From: Gemmataceae bacterium
GTDB lineage: Bacteria; Planctomycetota; Planctomycetia; Gemmatales; Gemmataceae
Direction of reading: 5' to 3'
DNA length: 64,000 bases
Assembly (NCBI GenBank): GCA_901538445.1
Contig: LR594584.1
Location: 3,588,054 to 3,652,053, forward strand
Position numbers and translations under genes: made by a program. The notes beneath the pieces were generated by a model. That model was not told where the DNA came from. It searched no databases and saw only the letters and a list, made by a program, of their open reading frames with translations. Shown one piece after another: positions 18,353-28,028 of the stretch. Position 1 is the stretch's first letter. Each line of letters begins with the position of its first letter.

Positions 18353-21300
18353 GTGTCGCACGACCTGAGCCTGGAGCCCGTTCTGCGGGCCGTCGAACCG
18401 GCGGTCCGCCTCGTCCCGGAGCGGCACCTCGGGCAGGTCCGCAACTACCTCATCGACACCGGCGCGGCGCTCCCGACGAGCACGAAGTTGCCCCTGTGGG
18501 TGTCGCGGGCCGACCTCGAAGAGGCGGCCGTGTTCCCGGCTCACGTCCTCGCCGGGACCGAGCCCGCCCTGCTCCTCGTCACCGACCCGAACGACCGGAT
18601 GATCGAGCGGCTCCCGCGGGACGAACAACTCCTCATCTACTGGGAGGTGCTGTTCGAGGCCGCGGTGATGCGGGCGATCGACCGCAAGCTCGGGTCCGGC
18701 GCGCTCGCGGTGGGCGACTGCTCGAAGCGGCTCGCGCAGTTCGGGCCGCCCGCCGCCCGCGAGGTGCGGTACGTCCTGGAGTCCGAGCACCTGGTCTCGC
18801 CCGGGGCCACCGACCCGGCACGGTACCGGGCGTTCGCCGCGACCTACCTCGCGGCCGCGAAGTTCGCGCACCACAAGCTCGAGGACCTGTTCCCGAGCCT
18901 CCCGCACGACGGGTCGGTCGAGCGGGCGATTTCCGCGGACGTGGACGCCGCGGCGCTGTTCGACGCGACCCGACCGGCCGGGGCCGCCGCGCCGCACGCC
19001 GAGCCGCCGCCCGACGAGCGGTGGTCGAGCGCCGACCCGGTCCCGCAGGTCGCCGCCGCGCCGCCCGAGGAGCCGAGCAAGTTGCTGGGCCGGGCCGCCG
19101 AGGCCGAGCGGACCGGGAACCACGTCCGCGCCGCGATCCTCCGCTCGCACGCCGCGGCGACGGCCACCGGGGACGCCCGCGAGGACGCGCTGGCCGGTGC
19201 CCGCGACGCGCTCGGCAAGCTGGTCGATGCGCTCGGGGACATGTTCCACTGGGACGCCGACACCCGGCGGGAGTGGGCGCAGGCGCTCGGGCCGGTGCTC
19301 GACGCCGCGTGGAGCGGCGTGTGGCCCCGGGCCGCCCGGTGCCTCTACGAACTGCAGAAGATCCCGGCCGACCTGTCCCGCGAGGTGTTCGCCGTCGACC
19401 TCGCCGAGGCGATCCGCACGCTGGGCCGGCGGCCGGTCAAGCGCCCGCTCCCGCGGGCCAAGCCGGTCCTCGTTCTAATGGGCCTGCGGCGGGCGCACGG
19501 GCAACTCGTGCGGGCCGCACTCGGCCCCGCGGCGCACCTGCGGGTCGACCGCCTGTTCTACCACCAGCTCCACGAACTCGAACACGAGATCCGCCGCGAC
19601 CTCGGGCCGGTCGTCGCGGCGGCCCTGGCCGACGCGGGGCTGGTCCCGGCGAACACCGTCGAGGAGGTCGCCCGCGACAAGCTCGTCGCCGAGTTGCTCG
19701 ACCGCGTGTGCGCCTCGGGCTACCTGCGGATGGGCGACCTGCGCGACGCCATCGCCCGGAACCGGCTGAAGATGCCGGACCTCCGCGGCCCCGGCGAGTT
19801 CGTTGTCGGCGACCCGCTCCTGAGGGCGGACCGGGCCCTCGCGGTGTCGCTCGACGGGGTCTACCGCCGGGGCGAGGTCTACCTGCGGCTGCTCCAGAGG
19901 GCCAGTTCGCTGTTCTTCGCGACGCAGGTCGGCCGCGTGCTGTTCCTGTACCTGGTGCTCCCGTGCGTCGGGGCGTTCATGGTCGTCATCGGCGGCCAGG
20001 AGATGATCCACATCGGCGAGAAGGTGTACGGGTTCGCCGCCAAGACGGTGACCGGCAGGCCCTGGCCGCCGCCCGCCCCCGCGCCGCAGCCCGCGCCGGT
20101 GCCGCAACCGCCGCCGAGCGCCGGTCCCGTGGTCGCCCTCCCCGACGGCCGGGCCACCAGCGACGAGGTGGTCGTGGACGAGGAGACGGGCGAGTTCCAC
20201 TGGGAAGACGCTCCGCACCCGGTGAACATCGTCCGCGAGGTGCTCATCCCGTCGCAGGTCGCGGTGAAGAAGGAAGCGAGCGCGACCCAGTTCCACGTCC
20301 CGTGGGACTGGGTCGCCGGGGCCGGGGTGTTCATCTTTTTGATGATCCACGCCCCGCCGTTCCGCCGCGGGGTGGTCGCGGCCGCACGCGCCCTGTGGCT
20401 GGTGGCCCGCGGTGTGGTGTGGGACGTGCCCACCCGGGTGCTGCAGTCGCGCGTGGTCCGCGGGGTCCGGCTCAGCCGCCCGGTCCGCGTGCTGCGGCGG
20501 TACTTCTGGAGCCCCCTGCTCATCTCCGGGGTCGTCCTGGGCGTGGCCGCCCTGTTCGGCGCGAACCCGCGGTTCCTCGCGCGGTGGGGGTGGGCGGTCT
20601 GGGCGGCGCTCACCCTCGCGTACAACACGCCGTGGGGCTGGGTCGCGCAGGACCGGGTCGCCGAGGCCGTCTCGGACTGGTGGCGGGTGATCCGGGTGAA
20701 CCTGATCCCCGGCCTCGTCGCCACGATCATCGACTGGTTCCGGCGGCTCGGCAACTGGGTCGAGCGGAAGCTGTACGCGGTGGACGAGCGGCTCCGGTTC
20801 CGGGGCGGCGACTCGCAGGGGTCGCTGGTCGCGAAGGCGCTGCTCGGCCTCGCGTGGTTCCCGGTCGCGTACGTGTTCCGGTTCGCGTTCTACCTGCTCA
20901 TCGAGCCGCAGGTGAACCCGGTGAAGCACTTCCCGGTCGTCACCGTGTCGCACAAGTTGTTGCTCCCGCTCGTGGTGAGCGAGCACCCGGTGAGCGAGCC
21001 GTCCACGCTCGGCGCGGTGCTCGTGGCCCAGATGGGGTGGGGGGTCGAGAAGGCGAACTTCTGGGCGTTCTGGATCGTCGCCGGCATCCCGGGCGTGTTC
21101 GGGTTCATCGCGTGGGAGCTGCTGTCGAACTGGCGGCTGTACGCGGCGAACCGGCCGGACCGGCTGCGCCCGGTCACCCTCGGGTCGCACGGCGAGTCGA
21201 TGCGGGGGCTCCTGCGGCCCGGGTTCCACTCGGGCACGGTCCCCAAGCTGTTCCGCAAGCTCCGCACCGCGGACCGCGCCCGGGCCGGCCGCCTCCACCA

Positions 21301-21733
21301 CGACCTCGAACACGCGGCCGAGGGCGTCCACCGGTTCGTCGAGCGCGAGCTGGTCCACCTCCTCGCGCGGTGCCCCGACTGGGGCGGCGCGGCGCTCGGC
21401 GTCGGGGCGGTGCGGCTCGGGTGCCAGCGGGTCACGGTCGAGCTCGTCGCGCCGGCCCTGGGCCGCGACCCGTTCGTGATCGGGTTCGAGAACGTGGGCG
21501 GGGAGATCGACGCCCGGGTCGAGCAGGCCGGGTGGGCCGCCGCGCTCACCGCGGCCCAGCGGCGGGCGTTCGCGGCCGCCCTCCGCGGCGTGCTGGACAT
21601 GGCCGCGTGCGACCGGGCGAACGGCGAGCCCCGGGGCGACGACGCGGCCCCGCGGGGCGGCGACTTCGGCGAACTGACGCGGCGGGTGTCGTGGGCCGAG
21701 TGGGGCGGGCACTGGAACGCGGCGCACAAGTAG
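18353..21733 (+). CDS. large membrane protein of unknown function
   Basis: 1126 residues from GTG 18353. Residues 1-~520 are soluble and helix-rich, with an Ala/Glu/Pro linker near 205-245. A first membrane helix lies at about 523-550 (VLFLYLVLPCVGAFMVVIGG), followed by a Pro-rich linker (PPAPAPQPAPVPQPPP). More helices follow: WVAGAGVFIFLMIHAPPF, SPLLISGVVLGVAALFG, WAVWAALTLAYN, FPVAYVFRFAFYLLIEP, LLLPLVV and FWAFWIVAGIPGVFGFIAWELL. The C-terminal ~200 residues are soluble again. No motif ties it to a known family. It lies 169 bases upstream of a degenerate kinase gene on the same strand, so a shared signalling or envelope role is possible but unproven. Confidence 0.8.
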   Translation: MSHDLSLEPVLRAVEPAVRLVPERHLGQVRNYLIDTGAALPTSTKLPLWVSRADLEEAAVFPAHVLAGTEPALLLVTDPNDRMIERLPRDEQLLIYWEVLFEAAVMRAIDRKLGSGALAVGDCSKRLAQFGPPAAREVRYVLESEHLVSPGATDPARYRAFAATYLAAAKFAHHKLEDLFPSLPHDGSVERAISADVDAAALFDATRPAGAAAPHAEPPPDERWSSADPVPQVAAAPPEEPSKLLGRAAEAERTGNHVRAAILRSHAAATATGDAREDALAGARDALGKLVDALGDMFHWDADTRREWAQALGPVLDAAWSGVWPRAARCLYELQKIPADLSREVFAVDLAEAIRTLGRRPVKRPLPRAKPVLVLMGLRRAHGQLVRAALGPAAHLRVDRLFYHQLHELEHEIRRDLGPVVAAALADAGLVPANTVEEVARDKLVAELLDRVCASGYLRMGDLRDAIARNRLKMPDLRGPGEFVVGDPLLRADRALAVSLDGVYRRGEVYLRLLQRASSLFFATQVGRVLFLYLVLPCVGAFMVVIGGQEMIHIGEKVYGFAAKTVTGRPWPPPAPAPQPAPVPQPPPSAGPVVALPDGRATSDEVVVDEETGEFHWEDAPHPVNIVREVLIPSQVAVKKEASATQFHVPWDWVAGAGVFIFLMIHAPPFRRGVVAAARALWLVARGVVWDVPTRVLQSRVVRGVRLSRPVRVLRRYFWSPLLISGVVLGVAALFGANPRFLARWGWAVWAALTLAYNTPWGWVAQDRVAEAVSDWWRVIRVNLIPGLVATIIDWFRRLGNWVERKLYAVDERLRFRGGDSQGSLVAKALLGLAWFPVAYVFRFAFYLLIEPQVNPVKHFPVVTVSHKLLLPLVVSEHPVSEPSTLGAVLVAQMGWGVEKANFWAFWIVAGIPGVFGFIAWELLSNWRLYAANRPDRLRPVTLGSHGESMRGLLRPGFHSGTVPKLFRKLRTADRARAGRLHHDLEHAAEGVHRFVERELVHLLARCPDWGGAALGVGAVRLGCQRVTVELVAPALGRDPFVIGFENVGGEIDARVEQAGWAAALTAAQRRAFAAALRGVLDMAACDRANGEPRGDDAAPRGGDFGELTRRVSWAEWGGHWNAAHK

Positions 21734-21902
21734 CGGCGGGCCGGGCGGCGAATGTGGCGGGAACCGGCCCGATTTGGGAGAGCACGTGCGGGGGGAGCGT
21801 CAAAACCCCGTGCCCGGCCCACGGCCGGGGAAACCGTTCCGGCGCGTCGCTATCCGCTCCGGAATGGGCTACAATCGACCTCAACAGGCTCGCCGTCCTT
21901 CT

Positions 21903-23378
21903 ATGAGACGCTTTGACATGCCTTCCGAATCCGTCGCGGGGTTCCTGGACCGGGCCCAGGCCAGCCGGGTCCTGTTCCCCGAGCAGGTCCAGCAGCTCAT
22001 CACCCAGCCGGACATGCCCCAGTCCGACCTGAACACGTTCTGCGAGTACCTCCAGACCCGCGGGGTCCTCACCCGGTTCCAGGCGTCGGCCCTGCGCGAG
22101 CACCGGGGCCACGAGCTGAGCTACGGCGGGTACCCGGTGGTGGACGAGGCCGGCCCGTGCCCCGGGGGCACCGCGTACCGGGCCCTGCACCCGTCGCTGC
22201 GGACCCCGGTCGTCCTCCGCCGGCTCTCCCCCGAGTGGTTCGCCCCGATCGACAACCCGACCAACTACCTGGGCCGGGCCCGGGCGTTCGGTATGCTGGC
22301 GCACCCGAACGTCGTCCCGCTCCTCGACGCGGGCACCCAGGGCGAGCAGATCTACCTGGTGATCGACGCGCCGCACGAGTCGGCCGACCTGGAGACGCTC
22401 GCCAAGGAGATCGGCGGGGCGATGCCCGGGTTCCTCGCGGCCGAGTACGGGCGGGGGATCGCCTCGGCCCTCCGGGCCGCGCACGAGCACGGGGGCACCC
22501 ACGGCGACGTCCGCCCCGGGAACCTGGTCATCGGCCCGCTCAGCACCAAGACCAACGCGCAGGGCAAGACCCGCCGCCGCCCGACCCCGGACGCGGTGGT
22601 CCGGCTCGCCGAACTCGGCCTCGTGCCCATGCGGCCCCCGGTCGCCGCGTTCCCGGTCAACGTGTCCCCGTACCTCCCGCCCGAGCGGCTCGACTCCCCC
22701 ACCCACGAGTCCCGCGGCGACATCTACTCGCTCGGCGCGACCCTCTACTTCCTCCTCACCGGCCGGCCCCCGTTCTCCGGCGACGGCCCCGAGCTGGTCA
22801 AGAAGATCCGCGAGAACGCGCCCACGCCGCTGTCCCAGCTCCGGCCCGACCTGCCCCCCGAGTTCGTCGCGCTCCTCAACGCGATGCTCGAGAAGAGCGC
22901 CGACAAGCGGCCCCAGACCGCCCTCGACGTGCAGCACGCGCTCAACAAGTTCTGCCGCCAGGTCGCCGCCCCGTCGGCCCCCAAGATGGCCCCGCTCGCC
23001 GCCCCGGCGTCGGCCGTCGGGGCGAACGGGTACGCGGCCGCACCCGGCCAGCCCGAACTGGTCCCGGTGCCGGACGAGGAGTACCCCGGGGCCGACCCCG
23101 GCGACGAGTGGGGCGTCGGCAGCGCCGAGCTCGCCACCGCACAGGCCGGGGCCGCGGCCCAGCCCCGCAAGGTGCGGACCATGAGCAGCGAGGAGAAGCG
23201 GCGGAGCCGCATGCTCCTCATCCTCGGCGGCGCGCTCCACATGACCGCCATGCTCATGCTCGTCCTCTGGCTCACCGGCGTGTTCGACCGCATCGGGAGC
23301 AGCGACGAGCCCGAGCCCGAGACCACCAAGCCCACCAAGAAGGCCAACGACGGCGGCAAGCCCAAGAAGAAGGCCTGA
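21903..23378 (+). CDS. membrane-anchored protein kinase-like protein, probable pseudokinase
   Basis: 491 residues from ATG 21903 (ATG 21918 is also possible; neither has a clear ribosome site). The Hanks-type Ser/Thr kinase fold is recognisable from residue ~75: helix C region ARAFGMLAHPNVVPLLDAG, catalytic loop HGDVRPGN (200-207), PPERL for APE, and RGDIYSLGATLYFLLTG (271-287). Key residues are altered: the VAIK Lys is Arg (VVLRRL, ~106), HRD is HGD with the catalytic Lys as Arg, and the DFG motif is AELG (236-239). The metal-binding Asp is therefore missing and phosphotransfer is unlikely. A C-terminal membrane helix (MLLILGGALHMTAMLMLVLWL) and a Lys-rich tail follow. It is probably a scaffold or sensor, and is followed by the isomerase gene after 5 bases. 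Confidence 0.85.
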   Translation: MRRFDMPSESVAGFLDRAQASRVLFPEQVQQLITQPDMPQSDLNTFCEYLQTRGVLTRFQASALREHRGHELSYGGYPVVDEAGPCPGGTAYRALHPSLRTPVVLRRLSPEWFAPIDNPTNYLGRARAFGMLAHPNVVPLLDAGTQGEQIYLVIDAPHESADLETLAKEIGGAMPGFLAAEYGRGIASALRAAHEHGGTHGDVRPGNLVIGPLSTKTNAQGKTRRRPTPDAVVRLAELGLVPMRPPVAAFPVNVSPYLPPERLDSPTHESRGDIYSLGATLYFLLTGRPPFSGDGPELVKKIRENAPTPLSQLRPDLPPEFVALLNAMLEKSADKRPQTALDVQHALNKFCRQVAAPSAPKMAPLAAPASAVGANGYAAAPGQPELVPVPDEEYPGADPGDEWGVGSAELATAQAGAAAQPRKVRTMSSEEKRRSRMLLILGGALHMTAMLMLVLWLTGVFDRIGSSDEPEPETTKPTKKANDGGKPKKKA

Positions 23379-23383
23379 CCGCC

Positions 23384-24205
23384 ATGCCGATGCACGCCTG
23401 CGTCTCCCAGGCGACGACGCTCCCCGGCGCGTTCGCCGACGACGTCGAGAACTACGCCGCGGCCGGGTGCCGGACCGTCGAGGTCTGGCTCACGAAGCTC
23501 GAGCGGCACCTCGAATCGGTGCCGGCCGAGGGCACCCGGCTCGCGCTCCGGCAGCGGGGCGTGACCCTCGCCGCCGCCGCGTACCAGGGCGGGCTCCTGC
23601 TCAGCCAGGGCGAGCAGCGGGCGGCCCACTTCGACCACTTCAAGCGGCGGCTCGACCTGTGCCAGTTCTTCGGGGTCCGCACCCTGGTCCTCGCGGCCGA
23701 CTTCGCCCAGCGGCCCGACCCGCAGGCGCTCGGCCGGGCCGTCGTGTCGCTGGCCCAGGCCGGCCAGTGGGCCGCCGCGTTCGGCGTGCGGCTCGCGCTG
23801 GAGTTCCGCGGCGGCGACGCGTTCTGCTCGTCGCTCGACACGGCCGTCACGCTCGTCGAGCAGTGCCGCGAGCCGAACGTCGGCGTGTGCCTCGACGCGT
23901 TCCACTACTACAAGGGGCCGAGCAAGCCCGAGGACCTGGAGCGGCTGACGGCGGCGAACCTGTTCCACGTCCAGGTGTGCGACGTGGCCGGGGTGCCCCG
24001 CGAGGTGATGACCGACGCGGACCGCGTGATGCCTGGCGACGGCGACTTCCGGCTCGCCCCGATCGTGGACCGGCTCCGGGCGATCGGGTACGACGGGGCC
24101 GTGTCGCTCGAACTCATGGACCCGGTGCTGTGGCAGACGAACGCGCAGCAGGTCGTGAGCCTCGGCGTCCAGGCCGTCGAGCGGCTCCTGGGCGCGGCGG
24201 GGTAG
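23384..24205 (+). CDS. sugar phosphate isomerase/epimerase (hydroxypyruvate isomerase-like)
   Basis: 273 residues, TIM-barrel family PF01261. Metal-site motifs: LALEFRGGD (Glu), VGVCLDAFHYYKG (Asp, His), FHVQVCDVAG (His, Asp) and VSLELMDP (Glu). ATG 23384 begins 5 bases after the kinase-like gene, indicating co-transcription. It ends base-to-base against the convergent FG-GAP gene at 24206. The family includes hydroxypyruvate isomerase, inosose dehydratase and tagatose epimerases; substrate unknown. Confidence 0.87.
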   Translation: MPMHACVSQATTLPGAFADDVENYAAAGCRTVEVWLTKLERHLESVPAEGTRLALRQRGVTLAAAAYQGGLLLSQGEQRAAHFDHFKRRLDLCQFFGVRTLVLAADFAQRPDPQALGRAVVSLAQAGQWAAAFGVRLALEFRGGDAFCSSLDTAVTLVEQCREPNVGVCLDAFHYYKGPSKPEDLERLTAANLFHVQVCDVAGVPREVMTDADRVMPGDGDFRLAPIVDRLRAIGYDGAVSLELMDPVLWQTNAQQVVSLGVQAVERLLGAAG

Positions 24206-26530
24206 TCAACCCACCCACACGCCGCCGGTCAGCGGGTCCGGGTCGAACGAGAACAGCAGCGGCGGGCGGGCGGCCGCGGACAGTGCCCCGCCCTTGAACG
24301 CGGTCACCCGCTCGCCCGACGAGGTCAGCAGGTCGGCAGTGCCGTCGCCGTCCGCGTCCCGCACCGCGACCCGCACGCCCGTCGCGGTGCCCGGGGCCGG
24401 CGGGGCGAACGACGCGAGCTTCACAGGTGCCCCCGTCTGGGCCAGCGCCTTCCCCGAGAACACCGTCACGTTCGCCGCAACCGCCGGTGCGCTGCCGAAG
24501 ACCAGGTCCGCGTACCCGTCACCGTTCACGTCGCCGGTCGCGACGAAGGCCGGCTTGGTGTACGCGCCCCCGAGCGAGATGATGGGGAACAGCCGCACCG
24601 GGGTCGAGCCCGGAGCGATGCTCGTCCCGTTGTAGCCGAACACCCGCGTCCCCGCACCGTAGAGCGCGGTGACCACGAGGTCGGCCCGGGTGTCGCCGTT
24701 CACGTCGGCGATCGCGACCTGTGTGTTCCCCTTGAACCCCGAGGTCGTGTTTCGGATCGCGGCGATCCGCTGGAACGTGCCCCCGCGGAACACCTGCGCC
24801 AGCGGCCCGCCCTGGTTGGTGCCCAGCGCGATGTCCGCGGTGCCGTCCCCGGTCACGTCGCCGACCGCGACGAACACCGGCCCCGTGTACCCCGTGGCCC
24901 CGAGCAGTTGAGGCCCCGTCACCGCCCCGGTCGAACCGTCGATGACGCGGGCGCGGGCCGCCCCCGAGGCGGTAACGGCGACGACGTCGGCGACCCCGTC
25001 CCCGGTCACGTCGCCCACGGCGACCCGCCACCCGCCCTTGTACGCGGCGCCGAACGGGTACGCCACGAACCGCACCGACCGGTCCGCGTCGTAGAGGGTG
25101 ACCTTCCCGGGCCGACCGGCCGGCGCGCCGACCGCGAACGGGTGACCCGCGACCCCGGCCGGGGGCGTCGTGCGGACGAACCGGAAGTCGTCGGCCGCAG
25201 TGTTCGCCGACGTGCCGTACCCGAAGAACACCTGCTGCCCGTCGGTGTTCGTGCGGTTGGTCCCGCTCCGCACGCGGACGTCCACCACCCCACTCGCGTG
25301 AGCAGGGGTTACGGCAATCACCTGCGACTCGGACACGACCGTAACGGAGGTCGCCTCGACCGCGCCGAAGAAAACGTGGAGTTGGCCGGCCGCCCCGGAG
25401 AAGTTCTTCCCTGTGATGATGACCGTCGTGCCGCCGCTGGCCGAGCCCCCGACCACGCTCAGGCCGGTCACCACCGGCGTGAGGTCCACGACCTCGAAGC
25501 TCGCCGCCCCGATCTGCTGGATCTGGAGGACCTCGTCCATGTCCCAATCCGTGGACGGCGTGCCCTGGAAGTACATGTCGGAGCCGTTGTCGGCCACGAT
25601 CAGCCCGTAGTCCTTCATCGCCTGCGCGATCGCCTTCGCTTCCGGGGACCAGTTCGTCGGGATCACGAAGCTCGCCTTCAGCCGGAACCGCTCGCCCATC
25701 CGCGGCAGGTCGCTGGCCGACTGCGAACCGGCCTCGTGCGACGCGGGGTACACGAACATGTCGCGGGTCTGCGCCACGGTCATGCGGATCGCGTGCTTGA
25801 TGGCCCCCTGCCCGCCCTCCGCCACCGGGAGCGCCTCGTCGGGCCGCACCAGCCCCGGCAGGATCGGCAGCGCGGCCGCGTCGGCCGAGGTCGCGCCGAT
25901 GGTGCGGAAGCTGTTCACCTTCAGGTCCCACACCGAGATCTGGTACGCGCCCCACAGCCCGCTCGGGTTGGAGCCGCCGTAGGGGAACGACGTCTCGTTG
26001 GGCCGCACCGCCTGGTACAGTTCGTACAGGACGTTGGCGGTGCGGTCGTAGATGAGGAGGTGCGAGTCGCCGCGGTCGCCCGGGTCGGCCGGGCCGGTGG
26101 CCCCGTCGCCCTCGATCACCGCGTCGGCCGGGATCGGCACCTGCACGAGGTCGCTCTCGTCGGGGTACCCCTCGTCGGGGACGTAGACCGTCACCTTCGG
26201 AACGGTGCTATCCACCACGGTGATCGGGATGCCGTACAGCGCGCCGTCGGTCGCGGGATTGCCGAAGTCGGCGTGCAACTTGCGGGCGGGGTTCCGCGCC
26301 AGGATGCGGTTGATGATCGCGTCGGAGTTGGCCGCGACCGGGGCCGCCGCGATCACCTGGTTCCACGGGTTGTCGAGTGGGAACACCTGGTTCCCGAGGA
26401 ACGTCGGGACGTACCGGGCTTCGAGTTCGTGGAGCCGCAAGCGGGCGCGGTGCGAGAGGTGCCGCAAGGGTGAACCCTTTGACTGGGGCGATCGGGGACG
26501 CGGGCGACTCGCTCCGCCAGGTGCGAGCAC
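24206..26530 (-). CDS. secreted IPT/TIG and FG-GAP repeat protein
   Basis: 774 residues from GTG 26530. The N-terminus HRARLRLHELEARYVP is the L-E-x-R-x-VP motif found at the start of many exported Gemmata proteins. Residues ~40-370 form a catalytic-looking or binding domain without recognised motifs (QVFPLDNPWNQVI, SHLLIYDRTANVLYELYQA, SHEAGSQS). An IPT/TIG immunoglobulin-like domain follows (VTGLSVVGGSASGGTTVIITGKNF). The last ~270 residues are FG-GAP/VCBS-type propeller repeats with calcium-loop motifs: VGDVTGDGVADVV, VGDVTGDGTADIA, IADVNGDTRADLV, TGDVNGDGYADLV and VRDADGDGTADLL. Likely an extracellular protein of adhesion or binding function. No neighbour is clearly linked. Confidence 0.85.
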   Translation of the reverse strand: MLAPGGASRPRPRSPQSKGSPLRHLSHRARLRLHELEARYVPTFLGNQVFPLDNPWNQVIAAAPVAANSDAIINRILARNPARKLHADFGNPATDGALYGIPITVVDSTVPKVTVYVPDEGYPDESDLVQVPIPADAVIEGDGATGPADPGDRGDSHLLIYDRTANVLYELYQAVRPNETSFPYGGSNPSGLWGAYQISVWDLKVNSFRTIGATSADAAALPILPGLVRPDEALPVAEGGQGAIKHAIRMTVAQTRDMFVYPASHEAGSQSASDLPRMGERFRLKASFVIPTNWSPEAKAIAQAMKDYGLIVADNGSDMYFQGTPSTDWDMDEVLQIQQIGAASFEVVDLTPVVTGLSVVGGSASGGTTVIITGKNFSGAAGQLHVFFGAVEATSVTVVSESQVIAVTPAHASGVVDVRVRSGTNRTNTDGQQVFFGYGTSANTAADDFRFVRTTPPAGVAGHPFAVGAPAGRPGKVTLYDADRSVRFVAYPFGAAYKGGWRVAVGDVTGDGVADVVAVTASGAARARVIDGSTGAVTGPQLLGATGYTGPVFVAVGDVTGDGTADIALGTNQGGPLAQVFRGGTFQRIAAIRNTTSGFKGNTQVAIADVNGDTRADLVVTALYGAGTRVFGYNGTSIAPGSTPVRLFPIISLGGAYTKPAFVATGDVNGDGYADLVFGSAPAVAANVTVFSGKALAQTGAPVKLASFAPPAPGTATGVRVAVRDADGDGTADLLTSSGERVTAFKGGALSAAARPPLLFSFDPDPLTGGVWVG

Positions 26531-26645
26531 GGTGTGACGTGCGTGGGCTCGCGGCGGTCGAGTGTTCAGACTCTAAGCCACGCGCCGCCCGCGGCCAAGC
26601 CGGCTGACGGATTATGTGGCAGTCGGGTGTCGAGAAACCCGACGT

Positions 26646-27908
26646 TCAGGCAAGCGTAGAACTGGACACCAGGAGCCGCAGCTCGCCGGCCAGGAACACC
26701 GAGCCGGTGACGCAGATCAGGTCGGCGGGCGTTGCGGCGGCGCGAGCGGCGGCCCAGGCGTCGGCCGGTTTCGCGTGCGTGCTGAACGCCTTCCCCGGCG
26801 CGACCTCGGCGAGCACCGCGGCGAGCTTCTCTGGCGGCACCGCCCGCGGGTTCGCGTACTTGGTCAGGTAGAACCGGTCGAAGTACCCGGCCAGGATGCG
26901 GGTGATGTCCTGGTACTGCTTGTCGGCCGACACCGCGAACACCACCGTTTTCTGTTGCACTGTGGGGAACGCCTCGCGGAGCGTCCTCACCAGCGCCTCG
27001 GCACTCGGGACGTTGTGCGCCGTGTCGAGAATCACGACGGGTCGCTCGCCGATCACTTCGACGCGCGCCGGCCAGCGAACCGTCGCCAAACCGCGTTCCA
27101 CCGCGGCGCCCGACACGGGCATCCCGGCGGCACGGAGTTCCGCGACCGCGGCCACGGCGCACGCCGCGTTGTGCTGCTGATGTTGGCCGAGTAGCCCGAT
27201 GGTGAACGGCACCGTGGCACCCTCGTCGATCTCCCGCAGGGGCGCGCTCATCTCCGCGGCGGTGCGGCGCACCACTTCGCGGGGGCCGGGTCGCGTCACG
27301 CCGCTGACCACCGGCACGCGGGGCTTGATGATGCCGGCTTTCTGGTAAGCAATTTCTTCGAGCGTGTTGCCGAGTTGGGCCGTGTGGTCGAGGCCGACGT
27401 TGGTGACGACCGACACCAGCGGATGGCACACGTTGGTGCTGTCGAACCGCCCGCCGAGGCCGACCTCGACCACCGCCACGTCGCACCGCCGGTAGCAAAA
27501 GTGGAGGAACCCGAGCGCGGTCCCGATCTCGAAGAACGAGACGCCGGGGCCGCCGCTCGCTTCGAGTGCTCGCACGGCCGGCGCGAGTTCGGTGATCCGG
27601 GCCGCGAGTTCGGGGTGCGAGATGTTCGCGCCGTCAACCTGGATGCGCTCCTCGACGTGTTCGAGGTGCGGCGAGGTGAACAGGCCGACGCGGTAGCCGG
27701 CGCAGCGGAGCACCTGCGCGATCATCGCACAGGTGGAGCCCTTCCCCTTGGTGCCGGTGACGTGGACGGTGCGGACGCGGTCGTGCGGGTCGCCGAGGAG
27801 CCGCAGGAGAGCCGCCATTCGTTCGAGCTTCAGGTCCGCGGGCTGGGCCGCCCGCACCTCGAAGTTGATGCGGCCGTACCAGAACGCGATGGCCTCGTCG
27901 TAAGTCAT
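26646..27908 (-). CDS. folC: folylpolyglutamate synthase / dihydrofolate synthase
   Basis: 420 residues. It ligates glutamate to dihydropteroate or folates using ATP (Mur ligase superfamily). Visible: P-loop VHVTGTKGKGSTCAMI, LFTSPHLEHVEERIQVDG, the VVEVGLGGRFDSTN motif, NVGLDHTAQLGNTLEEIA, and the C-terminal domain with RVEVIGERPVVILDTAHN. Length and order match the family. ATG 27908 is the natural start. Upstream lies a nested palindrome rather than another folate gene. Confidence 0.94.
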   Translation of the reverse strand: MTYDEAIAFWYGRINFEVRAAQPADLKLERMAALLRLLGDPHDRVRTVHVTGTKGKGSTCAMIAQVLRCAGYRVGLFTSPHLEHVEERIQVDGANISHPELAARITELAPAVRALEASGGPGVSFFEIGTALGFLHFCYRRCDVAVVEVGLGGRFDSTNVCHPLVSVVTNVGLDHTAQLGNTLEEIAYQKAGIIKPRVPVVSGVTRPGPREVVRRTAAEMSAPLREIDEGATVPFTIGLLGQHQQHNAACAVAAVAELRAAGMPVSGAAVERGLATVRWPARVEVIGERPVVILDTAHNVPSAEALVRTLREAFPTVQQKTVVFAVSADKQYQDITRILAGYFDRFYLTKYANPRAVPPEKLAAVLAEVAPGKAFSTHAKPADAWAAARAAATPADLICVTGSVFLAGELRLLVSSSTLA

Positions 27909-27912
27909 GCCA

Positions 27913-28016
27913 AGTGGTGAGTGGTCAGTGGTGAGTGGTCAACTCGGCCAGTGGGGATGTTCTACGGACGACGGGCACCGTGACCCGGTGCCCGTTCCGA
28001 CTCACCACTCACCACT
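27913..28016. repeat. nested palindrome with tandem 14-mers
   Basis: AGTGGTGAGTGGTC occurs twice in tandem (27913-27940). Its near-inverse ACTCACCACTCACCACT lies at 28000-28016. Between them is a hairpin ACGGGCACC/GGTGCCCGT (27971-27979, 27987-27995). It fills the 120-base gap between the minus-strand ATPase gene and folC. Confidence 0.75.
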
Positions 28017-28028
28017 TCCCACCCACCA

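Noticed and set aside
27913..28016. Short CRISPR array
   Set aside because: The repeats are tandem without spacers, inverted copies are present and no cas gene is near.
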